Assembly (NCBI RefSeq): GCF_009617585.1
Contig: NZ_WIXI01000051.1
Location: 585,049-649,048, forward strand
Source: Endobacterium cereale
GTDB taxonomy: Bacteria; Pseudomonadota; Alphaproteobacteria; Rhizobiales; Rhizobiaceae
Reading direction: 5' to 3'
Length of the DNA: 64,000 nt
Shown here: piece by piece, positions 16,307-24,617 of the stretch
Layout: every line of letters begins with the position of its first letter
Position numbering within the stretch: the first letter of the stretch is position 1
Made by a program: the position numbers and the translations under genes
The notes under the pieces: generated by a model
Databases searched by the model: none
Told to the model about the DNA's origin: nothing
The model's input: only the letters and a program-made list of their open reading frames with translations

Positions 16307-16377
16307 TACCGTCAGAGTGATACTAAATGGGATGAACCACATAGATCATCTCCAGTTCAGCAGCGAGGCCTTCGCCA

Positions 16378-16481
16378 GCGCATCGACCCGAAAACAGGTT
16401 CGGCTTTCGGAAAGTACGATGCGCAGGCTCCAAAGTGCTACAGCGTCCTTTGTGCGCCATATATGGCGCACGGCGCTGTAG
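16378..16481. repeat. Mosaic palindromic repeat, modules A and B
   Basis: Two adjacent imperfect palindromes lie between the sRNA candidate and rpmE. Module A (16378-16424) starts GCGCATCGACCCGAAAA and ends GTACGATGCGC. Module B (16438-16481) starts CTACAGCGTCC, has a 20-bp perfect palindrome in its centre (16452-16471) and ends GCGCTGTAG. Both modules recur at 26444-26550 in inverted order, and module A recurs alone at 18886-18929. They resemble the short intergenic mosaic elements known from rhizobia (RIME type). Confidence 0.75.
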
Positions 16482-16620
16482 AGACCGGAGCGGCCCATCC
16501 TCCCCGGTGAGTCTGGCATACGCATCTGCTTTCGCCGCGGAAGAAGAACCGACAATCAATTACAATTTAGAATTGCATTCAAAGGCAATTGCTGGTCGTT
16601 GCCGTTTGCGCGTGTCCCAA

Positions 16621-16650
16621 ACACAAAAAAGCCCGGCTTGCGCCAGGCTT
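16621..16650 (-). terminator. Intrinsic terminator of rpmE
   Basis: On the minus strand AAGCCTGGC pairs with GCCGGGCTT (one G-U pair) across a GCAA loop and is followed by TTTT. It begins 25 bases after the rpmE stop codon. Confidence 0.88.
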
Positions 16651-16674
16651 CTTGCATTCCAAAACAAGCGGGAA

Positions 16675-16896
16675 TTAGAGGCCGAGGCCGCCGAAACGCT
16701 TGTTGAACTTGGAAACGCGGCCACCGCGGTCCAGCATCTGCTGGTTGCCGCCGGTCCAAGCCGGGTGCGACTTCGGGTCGATTTCGAGGTTCATGACCTG
16801 ACCTTCCGAACCCCATGTCGAACGGGTTTCGTACTCGGTGCCGTCGGTCATGACGACCTTGATGACGTGGTAGTCGGGATGGATGCTGGCCTTCAT
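16675..16896 (-). CDS. rpmE: 50S ribosomal protein L31, zinc-independent form
   Basis: This 73-residue protein begins MKASIHPDYHVIKVVMTDGT and ends with FNKRFGGLGL, clear L31. It has no cysteine, so it lacks the zinc-binding CxxC motif of the C+ form, which is usual for alphaproteobacteria. The start at 16896 gives the family length; the upstream in-frame extension to 16929 is not homologous. It has its own terminator and is divergent from the ABC exporter. Confidence 0.96.
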   Translation of the reverse strand: MKASIHPDYHVIKVVMTDGTEYETRSTWGSEGQVMNLEIDPKSHPAWTGGNQQMLDRGGRVSKFNKRFGGLGL

Positions 16897-17081
16897 GACA
16901 CTCTTCCTGATAGAGGGCTCATTTGTCACAGCGAAGCGCCGAGCCCTGAACGATAAATTGAAGCCAGAACCGCTTTCCGATCCGAGCTTCCCAATTTGAT
17001 GCGGAGCCTATACAGGAAGGTCACCAAGAGTACAAGTGCCCGCAACCGACCGTCGGCACATGACCGATCAAGAGGACGACC

Positions 17082-18884
17082 GTGGCCGATATCCAGGAAA
17101 ACCAGACCAAGACCCGCCGTTCACCGCAGCCCTTGATGCGCCTTATGCCGCATGTGCTGCGATATCGCGGCATGGTCTGCGCTGCAATCGTCTTCCTGAC
17201 GCTGGCCGCCATCACCACGCTGGCGCTGCCGCTCGCCGTGCGCCGCATGATCGACCACGGTTTTGCGGCCGAGGACGGCGGATTCGTCAACAAGTATTTT
17301 GGCATGATGCTGGTACTGGCGGCCCTTCTCGCGCTCGCCAGCGCCATGCGGTATTATTACGTCATCACGATCGGCGAGCGGGTCGTCGCCGATATAAGAC
17401 GCGAAGTGTTTTCGCGCATCACCGCACTTTCCCCGTCCTTCTTCGACGTCAACCAGTCCGGCGAGCTTGTCTCGCGCCTGACGGCAGACACGACCCAGAT
17501 CAAATCCGCCTTCGGCTCGTCCGCTTCCGTGGCACTGCGCAACCTCATCCTCTGTCTCGGAGCGATGGTGATGATGATCTATACCAGCCCTGCCCTTTCC
17601 GGCATGGTTCTGGGTGCCATTCCGCTCATCGTCTTCCCGCTCGTTGCCTTCGGCCGCTCGGTGCGCCGCCGCTCGCGCGCAGCACAGGACAAGCTGGCAG
17701 AAACCTCCGCCTTCGCATCAGAGACTATTGGCGCCGTACGAACCATCCAGGCGTTCAACGGCGAAGGAGAAGCCGACAAGCGGTATAGCGCCACCGTCGA
17801 ATTCGCCTATGAAGCTGCTCGCAGCGCCATTCGTTCGCGCGCGCTTCTGACCGGCGTCGGCATTCTTCTTGTGTTCGGCAGCATTGTCGGCGTGCTCTGG
17901 TATGGCGCGCAAAACGTACTCGCCGGCACGATGAGCGCCGGCACGCTCGGCCAGTTCGTGCTCTACGCCGTGTTGCTGGCAAGCTCGCTCGGTCAGCTGT
18001 CCGAAGTCTGGGGCGATCTTTCGCAGGCCGGCGGCGCCGCAGAACGGCTGACGGAACTGCTGCACGAGGTACCGGCCATCCGTGACCCGGAAGCTCCTCT
18101 CTCCCTGCCTTCCCCTGCTCGCGGCGAGGTCGAATTCGACAATGTCTCCTTCGCCTATCCGAGCCGCGTCAGCGCCGTCACGCTCAACAGCCTGTCGCTG
18201 AAGGTAAAGGCAGGCGAAACCGTCGCAATCGTCGGCCCGTCCGGTGCCGGCAAAAGCACTATCCTGTCGCTGCTGCTGCGGTATTACGATCCGGTTGCCG
18301 GCAGCGTGAAACTTGATGGCGTCGACGTGAAACAGGCCCGCCTGACCGATCTGCGATCGCGCATGGCCATCGTGCCCCAGGATGTCACGATCTTTGCCGC
18401 CTCGATCCACGACAACATCGCCTTCGGCAAACCGGACGCCACGCGTGACGAAGTGCGCGCCGCAGCGGTTGCAGCACAGGCGGATGGCTTCATCACCGCC
18501 CTCGACAACGGTTACGACACGCTGGCTGGCGAACGCGGCATCACTCTCTCCGGTGGCCAGCGCCAGCGCATCGCCATTGCCCGCGCCATTCTCAAGGATG
18601 CACCGGTTCTGCTGCTCGATGAGGCCACCTCGGCGCTCGATGCCGAAAGCGAAACGCTGGTGCAGAAGGCACTGGATGGGCTGATGAAGGACCGCACCAC
18701 AATCGTCATCGCCCACCGTCTCGCGACCATCCTGAAGGCCGATCGCATCGTCGTCATGGAAAACGGTCATATCGTCGAACAGGGAACGCATCACAGCCTT
18801 GCCGCCGATGACGGGCTTTACGCCAAGCTGGCCCGCCTGCAGTTCGACCGCGGATTGGAGCGTCCGAACGGCCTCACGCACTGA
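17082..18884 (+). CDS. ABC exporter, fused membrane and ATPase domains
   Basis: This 600-residue half-transporter has a type I exporter membrane domain (six hydrophobic segments, about residues 25-310) fused to an ATPase domain. Walker A GPSGAGKST (about 384), signature LSGGQRQR (about 488), Walker B VLLLDEATSALD (about 509) and H-loop IAHRLATI are all intact. It should act as a homodimer exporting a lipid, peptide or drug; the MsbA/LmrA-like layout does not identify the substrate. The start is GTG, supported by AGAGGA eight bases upstream. A palindromic repeat begins two bases after the stop. Confidence 0.94.
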   Translation: MADIQENQTKTRRSPQPLMRLMPHVLRYRGMVCAAIVFLTLAAITTLALPLAVRRMIDHGFAAEDGGFVNKYFGMMLVLAALLALASAMRYYYVITIGERVVADIRREVFSRITALSPSFFDVNQSGELVSRLTADTTQIKSAFGSSASVALRNLILCLGAMVMMIYTSPALSGMVLGAIPLIVFPLVAFGRSVRRRSRAAQDKLAETSAFASETIGAVRTIQAFNGEGEADKRYSATVEFAYEAARSAIRSRALLTGVGILLVFGSIVGVLWYGAQNVLAGTMSAGTLGQFVLYAVLLASSLGQLSEVWGDLSQAGGAAERLTELLHEVPAIRDPEAPLSLPSPARGEVEFDNVSFAYPSRVSAVTLNSLSLKVKAGETVAIVGPSGAGKSTILSLLLRYYDPVAGSVKLDGVDVKQARLTDLRSRMAIVPQDVTIFAASIHDNIAFGKPDATRDEVRAAAVAAQADGFITALDNGYDTLAGERGITLSGGQRQRIAIARAILKDAPVLLLDEATSALDAESETLVQKALDGLMKDRTTIVIAHRLATILKADRIVVMENGHIVEQGTHHSLAADDGLYAKLARLQFDRGLERPNGLTH

Positions 18885-18885
18885 C

Positions 18886-18929
18886 GCATCGACCCGAAAA
18901 TCGGAACCGATTTTCGGAAAGTATTATGC
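18886..18929. repeat. Solo module A of the mosaic palindromic repeat
   Basis: It starts GCATCGACCCGAAAATCGG and ends AAAGTATTATGC. The inner arms CCGAAAATCGG and CCGATTTTCGG are an 11-bp perfect inverted repeat with two bases between. It lies just after the ABC exporter stop codon, where it could also act as an mRNA 3'-end stabiliser. Confidence 0.75.
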
Positions 18930-19080
18930 GCCGTTGCAAATAACGTCGCTAACACACTGCTAACACAAGTCATGTTAGCGTCATCTGACGATCATCCATT
19001 CGCCGGATTGTGCCGGCATGGATGACCGGTGACTTTCCGGCCCCGGGAAACGGACGGCCCCGCCAACCGAACGGAAAGAC

Positions 19081-20397
19081 ATGCAACGTTCCGATTCTCA
19101 GAAGGGCTTTACGCGTTTCGACGGCATGGATGTCACCACCCAACTGGCCCGTGAGCCAGCCTCCCTCCCCCTCGACGCACTTCTCGATGAAGTGCAATAT
19201 CGAACCTTCCTGTATTTCTGGGAGGGCGCCCACCCGGAAACCGGCCTGCCCTTCGAAAAACGCCGCGCCGACGGTTATATGGCAACCGATGCGGTGGCGA
19301 TGAGCGGTGTCGGCTTCGGCCTGATGGCGCTGCTGGTCGGCACGGAGCGCGGCTGGATTTCGCGCGACGAATCGCTGGAGCGGATAGCTCTCATCGTCGA
19401 GAACCTTTATCGCGCCCCTCGTTTCCACGGTGCCTTTTCGCATCTCATCCATGGCACGACCTGTGAAGTTCTTCCCTTCTCGCAGAAGGACGATGGCGGC
19501 GATCTGGTCGAAACCGCACTGCTGATGCAAGGCCTGATCTGCGCCCGCGAATATTTTGGCGGAAAAAGCGAGACCGAAGCAAAGCTTCGCACCGACATTA
19601 CCCGCCTTTACGACGAGACCGACTGGCGCTGGTATACACGCGGTGACGATGACGGCCCGCTTTACTGGCACTGGAGCGAAAAACACGACTGGATCATGAA
19701 CCTGCCGATTACCGGCTGGAACGAATCGCTCTCGGCCTACATTCTCGCCGCCGGATCGAACACGCATCCGATCGATCCGCAGAATTACCATTCAGGCTGG
19801 ACTAGGCATGGCGCCTTCGTCAACGGCGAAAGCTATTTTGGCACCCGCCTGCCGTTCGGCGAGCCGCTGGGCGGACCGCTGTTCATGTCGCAATATTCCT
19901 TCTGCGCGCTCGATCCGCGCGGACTGGAAGATCGTTATGGCGATTACTGGGAGCAGGTGGTGGCGCATGCGCGCATCAACCACGATTATTGCCTGACGGT
20001 GCCGGAATATCTCAAAGCCAACGTATGGGGCCTGACAGCCTCGGAAATCCCTTACGGTTATGCCGCCAGCTCACCGACCGAGGATTTTGGCGCCATCGCG
20101 CCGACGGCAGCACTCTCCAGCTTCCCCTTCCTGCCACGCGAGGCGGAAAAGGCACTGCGCGCCTTCATGGCCTTCGACAACGGCAACCTCTTTGGCCCGC
20201 TCGGTTTCGTCGACGCGTTTACGCCGACGGGCGGCTGGACCGCGCCACATTACATCGTCATCGACCAAGGGCCGATCGTCGCGCTGATCGAGAATTTTCG
20301 CACAGGCCTGCTGTGGGACCTGTTCATGAAGGCACCCGAGGTTCGGCGTGGATTGGAGCGGCTGGAGTTTCAGGTGGGCAACCAGCACTCGGGGTGA
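19081..20397 (+). CDS. Glucoamylase-like (GH144-type) glycoside hydrolase
   Basis: This 438-residue protein belongs to the glycoamylase-like (PF10091) family. Typical pieces are LLDEVQYRTFLYFWEGAHPETGLPFEKR, ATDAVAMSGVGFGLMALLVG, GGDLVETALLMQGLICAREYF, WNESLSAYILAAGS, FMSQYSFCALDPRG and APTAALSSFPFLP, ending with DQGPIVALIENFRTGLLWDLF. Characterised relatives include endo-beta-1,2-glucanases (GH144), an attractive substrate in a Rhizobiaceae cell that makes cyclic beta-1,2-glucan. There is no signal peptide, so the enzyme is probably cytoplasmic. Family assignment is firm; substrate is inference. Confidence 0.85.
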   Translation: MQRSDSQKGFTRFDGMDVTTQLAREPASLPLDALLDEVQYRTFLYFWEGAHPETGLPFEKRRADGYMATDAVAMSGVGFGLMALLVGTERGWISRDESLERIALIVENLYRAPRFHGAFSHLIHGTTCEVLPFSQKDDGGDLVETALLMQGLICAREYFGGKSETEAKLRTDITRLYDETDWRWYTRGDDDGPLYWHWSEKHDWIMNLPITGWNESLSAYILAAGSNTHPIDPQNYHSGWTRHGAFVNGESYFGTRLPFGEPLGGPLFMSQYSFCALDPRGLEDRYGDYWEQVVAHARINHDYCLTVPEYLKANVWGLTASEIPYGYAASSPTEDFGAIAPTAALSSFPFLPREAEKALRAFMAFDNGNLFGPLGFVDAFTPTGGWTAPHYIVIDQGPIVALIENFRTGLLWDLFMKAPEVRRGLERLEFQVGNQHSG

Positions 20398-20405
20398 GCG
20401 GCCTT

Positions 20406-20966
20406 TCAGTCGGCGATCAGTTGGTCCAGACCATCGGCCCAACCCTGCCCCTTCCACGCCTTTACGAGCGCGCGGAACTCTTCAAAGGGGAAATCCGGCC
20501 GCCCCTTCTGGAAAGAAGGCTCCTGATACAGGATCGCGGCCCGCATAAGCTCCATGACAATCGATGTCGCAAGAACACGCCGTTTCGCGACCATCTGAAA
20601 TGCCGGCGTCTCGCAATCCTGCGGAAGGACCTTGCCTAACGCACCGGAAGGGATGAGAAAAATCTCGAAAATGATCGTGTGCTGCCGCTTCGGCAAGGGC
20701 GTGATGCGCAAGATCACGCCGCCCGGCTCGTCATAGAACGGTTTGGTCGTCGCCTCGTTTTCGACAACTGCACGACAGAAATCGATCAACGTAATCGTAG
20801 CCGTGTCGAAGATTTCGGTGACCCAGGCGTCCTCTTCAAACCCCGCGGCCTTGAAGCTCAGCCTCGACCATCCATGTCGGAGGGGATGAAAGCCTATCCG
20901 GAAGTCATCGATTTCAGTTGATGGTTCTCGCGCCAAATTACATATTCGCTTAAGCCAGCGCCTCAC
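20406..20966 (-). CDS. Unknown 186-residue protein coupled to the MotB-like gene
   Basis: No family is recognised. The protein is soluble, with alternating beta and helical segments and several Arg/Lys-rich turns; no membrane span or signal peptide is seen. It starts at a GTG that overlaps the stop codon of the MotB/OmpA-like gene (GTGA), so it is translationally coupled to the motor-like pair. It could be an accessory or regulatory subunit of that system or simply a linked gene. It is convergent with the glucanase gene. Confidence 0.7.
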   Translation of the reverse strand: MRRWLKRICNLAREPSTEIDDFRIGFHPLRHGWSRLSFKAAGFEEDAWVTEIFDTATITLIDFCRAVVENEATTKPFYDEPGGVILRITPLPKRQHTIIFEIFLIPSGALGKVLPQDCETPAFQMVAKRRVLATSIVMELMRAAILYQEPSFQKGRPDFPFEEFRALVKAWKGQGWADGLDQLIAD

Positions 20967-21994
20967 CGCTCGGTCAGCTTCAGCTCGATACGCCTGTTCT
21001 GCGAGCGCACCTCCGGCGTATCGCCTTCCGCAATCGGCTGGAACTCGCCGAAACCGGCGGCAACGAGGCGGTTGGCAGGCACGCCCCTGGTGATCAGGTA
21101 TTTGACAACCGATGTCGCGCGCGCGGACGAAAGCTCCCAGTTGTCGCGATAGCGGCCGCTGCCCGAAAGCGGTGCATTGTCGGTATGGCCATCAACGCGC
21201 AGAACCCAGTTGATTTCCGCCGGGATTTCCTGCGCCAGTTCAAGAAGTGCCGAGGCGAGCTTGTCCATCTCGACACGGCCGGCATCGTCCAGTTCGTTGC
21301 CACCGACCGGGAAGAGCACTTCCGACTGGAAGACGAAACGGTCGCCGACAATGCGGATGTTTTCGCGATCAGATAGGATTTCCCGCAGGCGGCCAAAAAA
21401 GTCCGAACGGTAACGGTTGAGCTCCTGCACGCGCTGCGCCAGCGCCACGTTGAGACGGCGGCCGAGATCGGAAATGCGGGCCTGCGACGACTGGTCCTTT
21501 GCCTCAGACGCCTGCAACGCGCCTTCTACGGCTGCGATCTGCGCACGCAGGGCGGCGATCTGCTGGTTCAACAATTCGATCTGGCTCGTGGCGCGGGCGG
21601 AAATCTGCTTTTCCTGGCTCAACTCATCGGTGAGCGTGCCCACACGAGCGTTAGCGGCATCTCCGGCGCCAGTGCCACGATCGAGCAGCGATTGCAGTCG
21701 CGAACGCTCGTTTTCCGAGGTGGAAAGCGAGGATTGCAGGTTGGCGAGCGTGTCTTCAAGGTCGGTCTTGCCGCTCTTTTCCAGCGCCAGCAGTTCCGTC
21801 AGTTCGGAAATCTGGCTGTTGAGGCGATTCAATACCTCGTCACGACCCGAAATCTCGCGGGACAGGATGAACTGCACCAGGACGAAAACCGTCAGCAGGA
21901 ACATGATGGCGAGCAGCAGCGTCGACAGGGCGTCTACGAAGCCCGGCCAGTAATCGACCCCACGGTCGCGGCGACGGTTCTTGCCGAGCGCCAT
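20963..21994 (-). CDS. MotB/OmpA-like peptidoglycan-binding protein
   Basis: This 343-residue protein has one N-terminal membrane span (about 20-42: FVDALSTLLLAIMFLLTVFVLVQF) whose Asp at about residue 20 occupies the MotB/ExbD proton-carrier position. A long coiled coil (about 50-190) and a C-terminal OmpA domain follow, with DGHTDNAPLSGSGRYRDNWELSSARATSVVKYL and SQNRRIELKL, which bind peptidoglycan. It forms an operon with the upstream MotA/TolQ-like gene, three bases away. Together they should make an ion-driven stator-type complex spanning membrane and wall, distinct from the flagellar motor. Its task is unknown. Confidence 0.88.
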   Translation of the reverse strand: MALGKNRRRDRGVDYWPGFVDALSTLLLAIMFLLTVFVLVQFILSREISGRDEVLNRLNSQISELTELLALEKSGKTDLEDTLANLQSSLSTSENERSRLQSLLDRGTGAGDAANARVGTLTDELSQEKQISARATSQIELLNQQIAALRAQIAAVEGALQASEAKDQSSQARISDLGRRLNVALAQRVQELNRYRSDFFGRLREILSDRENIRIVGDRFVFQSEVLFPVGGNELDDAGRVEMDKLASALLELAQEIPAEINWVLRVDGHTDNAPLSGSGRYRDNWELSSARATSVVKYLITRGVPANRLVAAGFGEFQPIAEGDTPEVRSQNRRIELKLTER

Positions 21995-21997
21995 GGC

Positions 21998-23101
21998 TTA
22001 TTTGTCCCCGCTTTTATCGGGCGTCGCCTTGGCGGCCACCGCTTTTTCGGTGCCCAGCTTTTCACTCAGCCGGTCGAGCGATTTGCGCATCGCCTTCGAT
22101 TCTTCCTGCTGCGCCTCGATCCAGTCACGCAGCATCTGCTGTTCGCCGCGCATGTTCTTGACGAGGCCCTGAATGCCTTCAGCGAGATTGGCCATGGCCG
22201 ACAGCGATCGTTCTGCCTGCGGTCCGCCCTGTGCCTGCGCCTGTGCGGCGGCCAGCTTCTGCAGCTGTTCGGTCAACGCGCGGATATCGTCCAGCGAGCC
22301 GGTCGGGGTCGGCACGACGCCGGGAGTCACCACATGCTGGTGCCCGGGACCGTCGTCGGTGACGGAAGACAGCCAGTTTTCCAGTTCGGTATAAAAACGG
22401 TTCTGGGCGCGGCCGGCCTGAAGGTCGAGGAAACCGAGGATCAGCGAGCCGGAAAGGCCGAGCAGCGAGGACGAGAACGCCGTGCCCATGCCCGACAGCG
22501 GCGCGGTCAGGCCGCTTTTCAGCGCCTGAAGAATGTCGTTATTGTTGCCGGACGCCGGATCCAGCCCCTGGATGACATCGCTGATAGAGCCGATCGTGCC
22601 GATCAGGCCCCAGAACGTGCCGAGCAGACCGAGGAACACCAGAAGGCCGATAAGATACCGCGAGGTATCGCGTTTTTCATCCAGCCGCGTACCGATCGAA
22701 TCGAGGATGGATTGCAGCGTCGCGGTCGACAGTGCCACCTTCCGACGACGGCCGAGCAGCGCGCGCATCGGTGCGAGAAGTTTTGGTTCGCGGCCAACCT
22801 TGTCGGCGCTGCCGGCGGCTCTGAAGGAGTTGAACCAGCGCACTTCCGGGATCAGCGACACGATCTGGGCATAGACCAAGAACACGCCGATCAGAAGAAC
22901 ACCGACAATCACGCCGTTGAGACCCGGATTGGTCATAAAGGCGTGCTGCGCCTGCCGAAACAGGATTGCAGCAAGAAAACCGACGATGATGAGGAAAATC
23001 GTCATCGTCCAGAGAAAGGGGATCGGATTGGAAAGCTTGTGGCCGTAATCGCGCGGAGCCTGTTCCGAAACGTCCACATCCCCCAAAGAGTCATTCGTCA
23101 T
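21998..23101 (-). CDS. MotA/TolQ/ExbB proton-channel family protein
   Basis: This 367-residue protein has four membrane spans (about 28-46, 63-83, 145-168 and 205-225). The conserved TolQ/ExbB core is YLIGLLVFLGLLGTFWGLIGTI and PLSGMGTAFSSSLLGLSGSLILGFL. A long charged C-terminal tail (about 250-367) is predicted helical or coiled coil. Partner of the MotB/OmpA-like gene three bases downstream. The large tail and OmpA-type partner distinguish it from standard ExbB/TolQ, and the pair superficially resembles ZorA/ZorB of Zorya defence. However, no zorC/D/E-type nuclease or helicase follows. Confidence 0.88.
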   Translation of the reverse strand: MTNDSLGDVDVSEQAPRDYGHKLSNPIPFLWTMTIFLIIVGFLAAILFRQAQHAFMTNPGLNGVIVGVLLIGVFLVYAQIVSLIPEVRWFNSFRAAGSADKVGREPKLLAPMRALLGRRRKVALSTATLQSILDSIGTRLDEKRDTSRYLIGLLVFLGLLGTFWGLIGTIGSISDVIQGLDPASGNNNDILQALKSGLTAPLSGMGTAFSSSLLGLSGSLILGFLDLQAGRAQNRFYTELENWLSSVTDDGPGHQHVVTPGVVPTPTGSLDDIRALTEQLQKLAAAQAQAQGGPQAERSLSAMANLAEGIQGLVKNMRGEQQMLRDWIEAQQEESKAMRKSLDRLSEKLGTEKAVAAKATPDKSGDK

Positions 23102-23191
23102 AAATGCAGCCTCCGCATGTCGTGAACGGAAGCTATTTTAAAATTGCGACGAATTGAAGTGCCGAAGCACTGGAAAAGCATGAGGATTTTA

Positions 23192-23219
23192 CCCCACCCC
23201 GGCAAATGCAGGGGTGGGG
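23192..23219. terminator. GC-rich hairpin between suhB and the motor operon
   Basis: A 9-bp perfect stem, CCCCACCCC (23192-23200) with GGGGTGGGG (23211-23219), has a 10-nt loop and begins 22 bases after the suhB stop on the minus strand. No proper U-tract follows, so it is a possible terminator or processing hairpin rather than a certain one. Confidence 0.45.
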
Positions 23220-23241
23220 CGAAACATTGCGGGACGCTGTT

Positions 23242-24042
23242 TTAGCGGGCCGGAACCGGACGGTTGGAAACTTCGAGCAGCGCCTTCTGGATCAATTCGT
23301 TACCGGCAACCACGGTCTTGGTCTCGAACATGTTCTGGCCACCCTTCATGTCGGACGCAAAACCACCGGCTTCCTTGATGAGGATGAGACCGGCGGCCAT
23401 GTCCCACGGATGCAGTTCGGCTTCCCAGAAACCGTCGAGACGGCCGGCAGCGACATAGGCGAGATCGAGAGCAGCAGCCCCCATGCGGCGCACGCCGGCA
23501 ACTTCACCCATGACGTGGCGCAGTTCGACGAGGAACTTGCCGTGATTGCCACGGCCAAGATGCGGCACGCCGCAGCCGATGACGCAATCGGAGAGAACGC
23601 GACGGGCAGCCACACGCAGGCGACGATCGTTCAAAAAGGCGCCACCGCCCTTTTCAGCGGTGAACAGTTCATCGGTCGCCGGGTTGAAGATGACGCCGGC
23701 AACGATTTCGCCATTGCGCTCGAGCGCGATCGAGGTCGCGAACTGCGGAATGCCGTGCAGGAAGTTGGTGGTACCGTCGAGCGGATCGACGATCCAGCGA
23801 TGCGCGCCGTCGGTGCCCTTTTCCTCGCCGCCTTCCTCACCGAGGAAGCCGTAGGTCGGGCGGGATTTCATCAACTCGTCATGGACGATTTTTTCCGCCT
23901 TGAAATCGGCCTGCGAGACGAAATCGCCTGGTCCCTTGACGGAAACCTGCAGGTTCTGCACCTCGCCGAAATCGCGGGTGAGAGACTTGCCCGCCTTGAC
24001 GGCAGCCTGAACCATGACGTTGAGAAGGGCGGAGCGTGCCAT
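23242..24042 (-). CDS. suhB: Inositol-1-monophosphatase family protein
   Basis: This 266-residue Mg-dependent phosphatase hydrolyses inositol 1-phosphate and related sugar phosphates. Metal-binding motifs are intact: GEEGGEEKG (Glu), IVDPLDGTTNFLHGIP (Asp-Asp) and HPWDMAAGLILIKEAGG (Asp). Length and motifs match SuhB, which in enterobacteria also takes part in rRNA antitermination; that second role is not shown here. The ATG follows CGAGG nine bases upstream. A T-tailed hairpin on the opposite strand lies in its leader. Confidence 0.95.
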   Translation of the reverse strand: MARSALLNVMVQAAVKAGKSLTRDFGEVQNLQVSVKGPGDFVSQADFKAEKIVHDELMKSRPTYGFLGEEGGEEKGTDGAHRWIVDPLDGTTNFLHGIPQFATSIALERNGEIVAGVIFNPATDELFTAEKGGGAFLNDRRLRVAARRVLSDCVIGCGVPHLGRGNHGKFLVELRHVMGEVAGVRRMGAAALDLAYVAAGRLDGFWEAELHPWDMAAGLILIKEAGGFASDMKGGQNMFETKTVVAGNELIQKALLEVSNRPVPAR

Positions 24043-24062
24043 GCGGGAAATCCTCGGGATAA

Positions 24063-24097
24063 GTCCCGCGCACTCGTCGGGCGGGACGTCTTTTTTT
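24063..24097 (+). terminator. Orphan plus-strand terminator-like hairpin in the suhB leader
   Basis: GTCCCGC (24063-24069) pairs with GCGGGAC (24081-24087), followed by GTC and seven or eight T residues. Read on the plus strand it is a good intrinsic terminator, yet no plus-strand gene ends here. It may end an antisense transcript across the suhB start or act as a structured 5' leader on the minus strand. Confidence 0.5.
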
Positions 24098-24256
24098 GTC
24101 AGTTTGTCGTGATGGCGGCTTCATGACCACAAAACCGCGAGAAATTCAAGTGAGGCGCGACATAGTTGACACTTGCCAGTTCATGTCACCTTTGCGACAA
24201 GCCGCAACATCAAGGCCAGAGTTTCCGGCCGATGCTCATCAGCAGGAGTTTAGAAA

Positions 24257-24607
24257 TTGCCTATCGCATTGCCGCTGTTCGTCAGCCTTGGCCTGCTGAT
24301 CACCATGAGTTCTCTTTCAATCGGGCTTGGCGTGGCACTGCCGGCCGGCACGCAACTGCCGATCCATTTCATGCCCTGGGGCGAAGCGACCACCTTTGCC
24401 TCCGCCGGCGTGGCGTTGTCTATCCTGCCTGCCGCCGCAGCGTTTGCCACACTTGTCTTCGCGCTCGGCCCCAGGTTCGACAAACGCGTTGCCGCCTTTC
24501 AGGGCCGGTATCTGATCCTGTGGCTGGCAACCGTGTTCATTCTCGCCATCGCCCATGGCTTCATCATCCGCGGCGCCCTGTTTGCGTTGAAGGCTTCGCT
24601 TAACTGA
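24257..24607 (+). CDS. Small four-span membrane protein of unknown function
   Basis: This 116-residue hydrophobic protein has about three to four spans. The sequence LPIHFMPWGEATTFASAGVALSILPAAAAFATLVF and a following span resemble the SdpI/DUF1648-type membrane proteins, in which a short 'IP.HWN..G' motif sits between spans; here PIHFMPWGE is in that place. The start is TTG, supported by AGGAG eight bases upstream. It is convergent with the Sel1 gene, with only ten bases between stops. Family assignment is tentative. Confidence 0.7.
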   Translation: MPIALPLFVSLGLLITMSSLSIGLGVALPAGTQLPIHFMPWGEATTFASAGVALSILPAAAAFATLVFALGPRFDKRVAAFQGRYLILWLATVFILAIAHGFIIRGALFALKASLN

Positions 24608-24617
24608 TCAGCACTGA

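Noticed and set aside
20406..23101. Zorya defence system
   Set aside because: The MotA/MotB-like pair resembles ZorA/ZorB in layout, but no helicase or nuclease gene follows and the neighbourhood is housekeeping.
21692..23125. 477-codon plus-strand ORF
   Set aside because: Antisense across the MotA and MotB-like genes, Arg/His/Gln-rich and without a recognisable domain.
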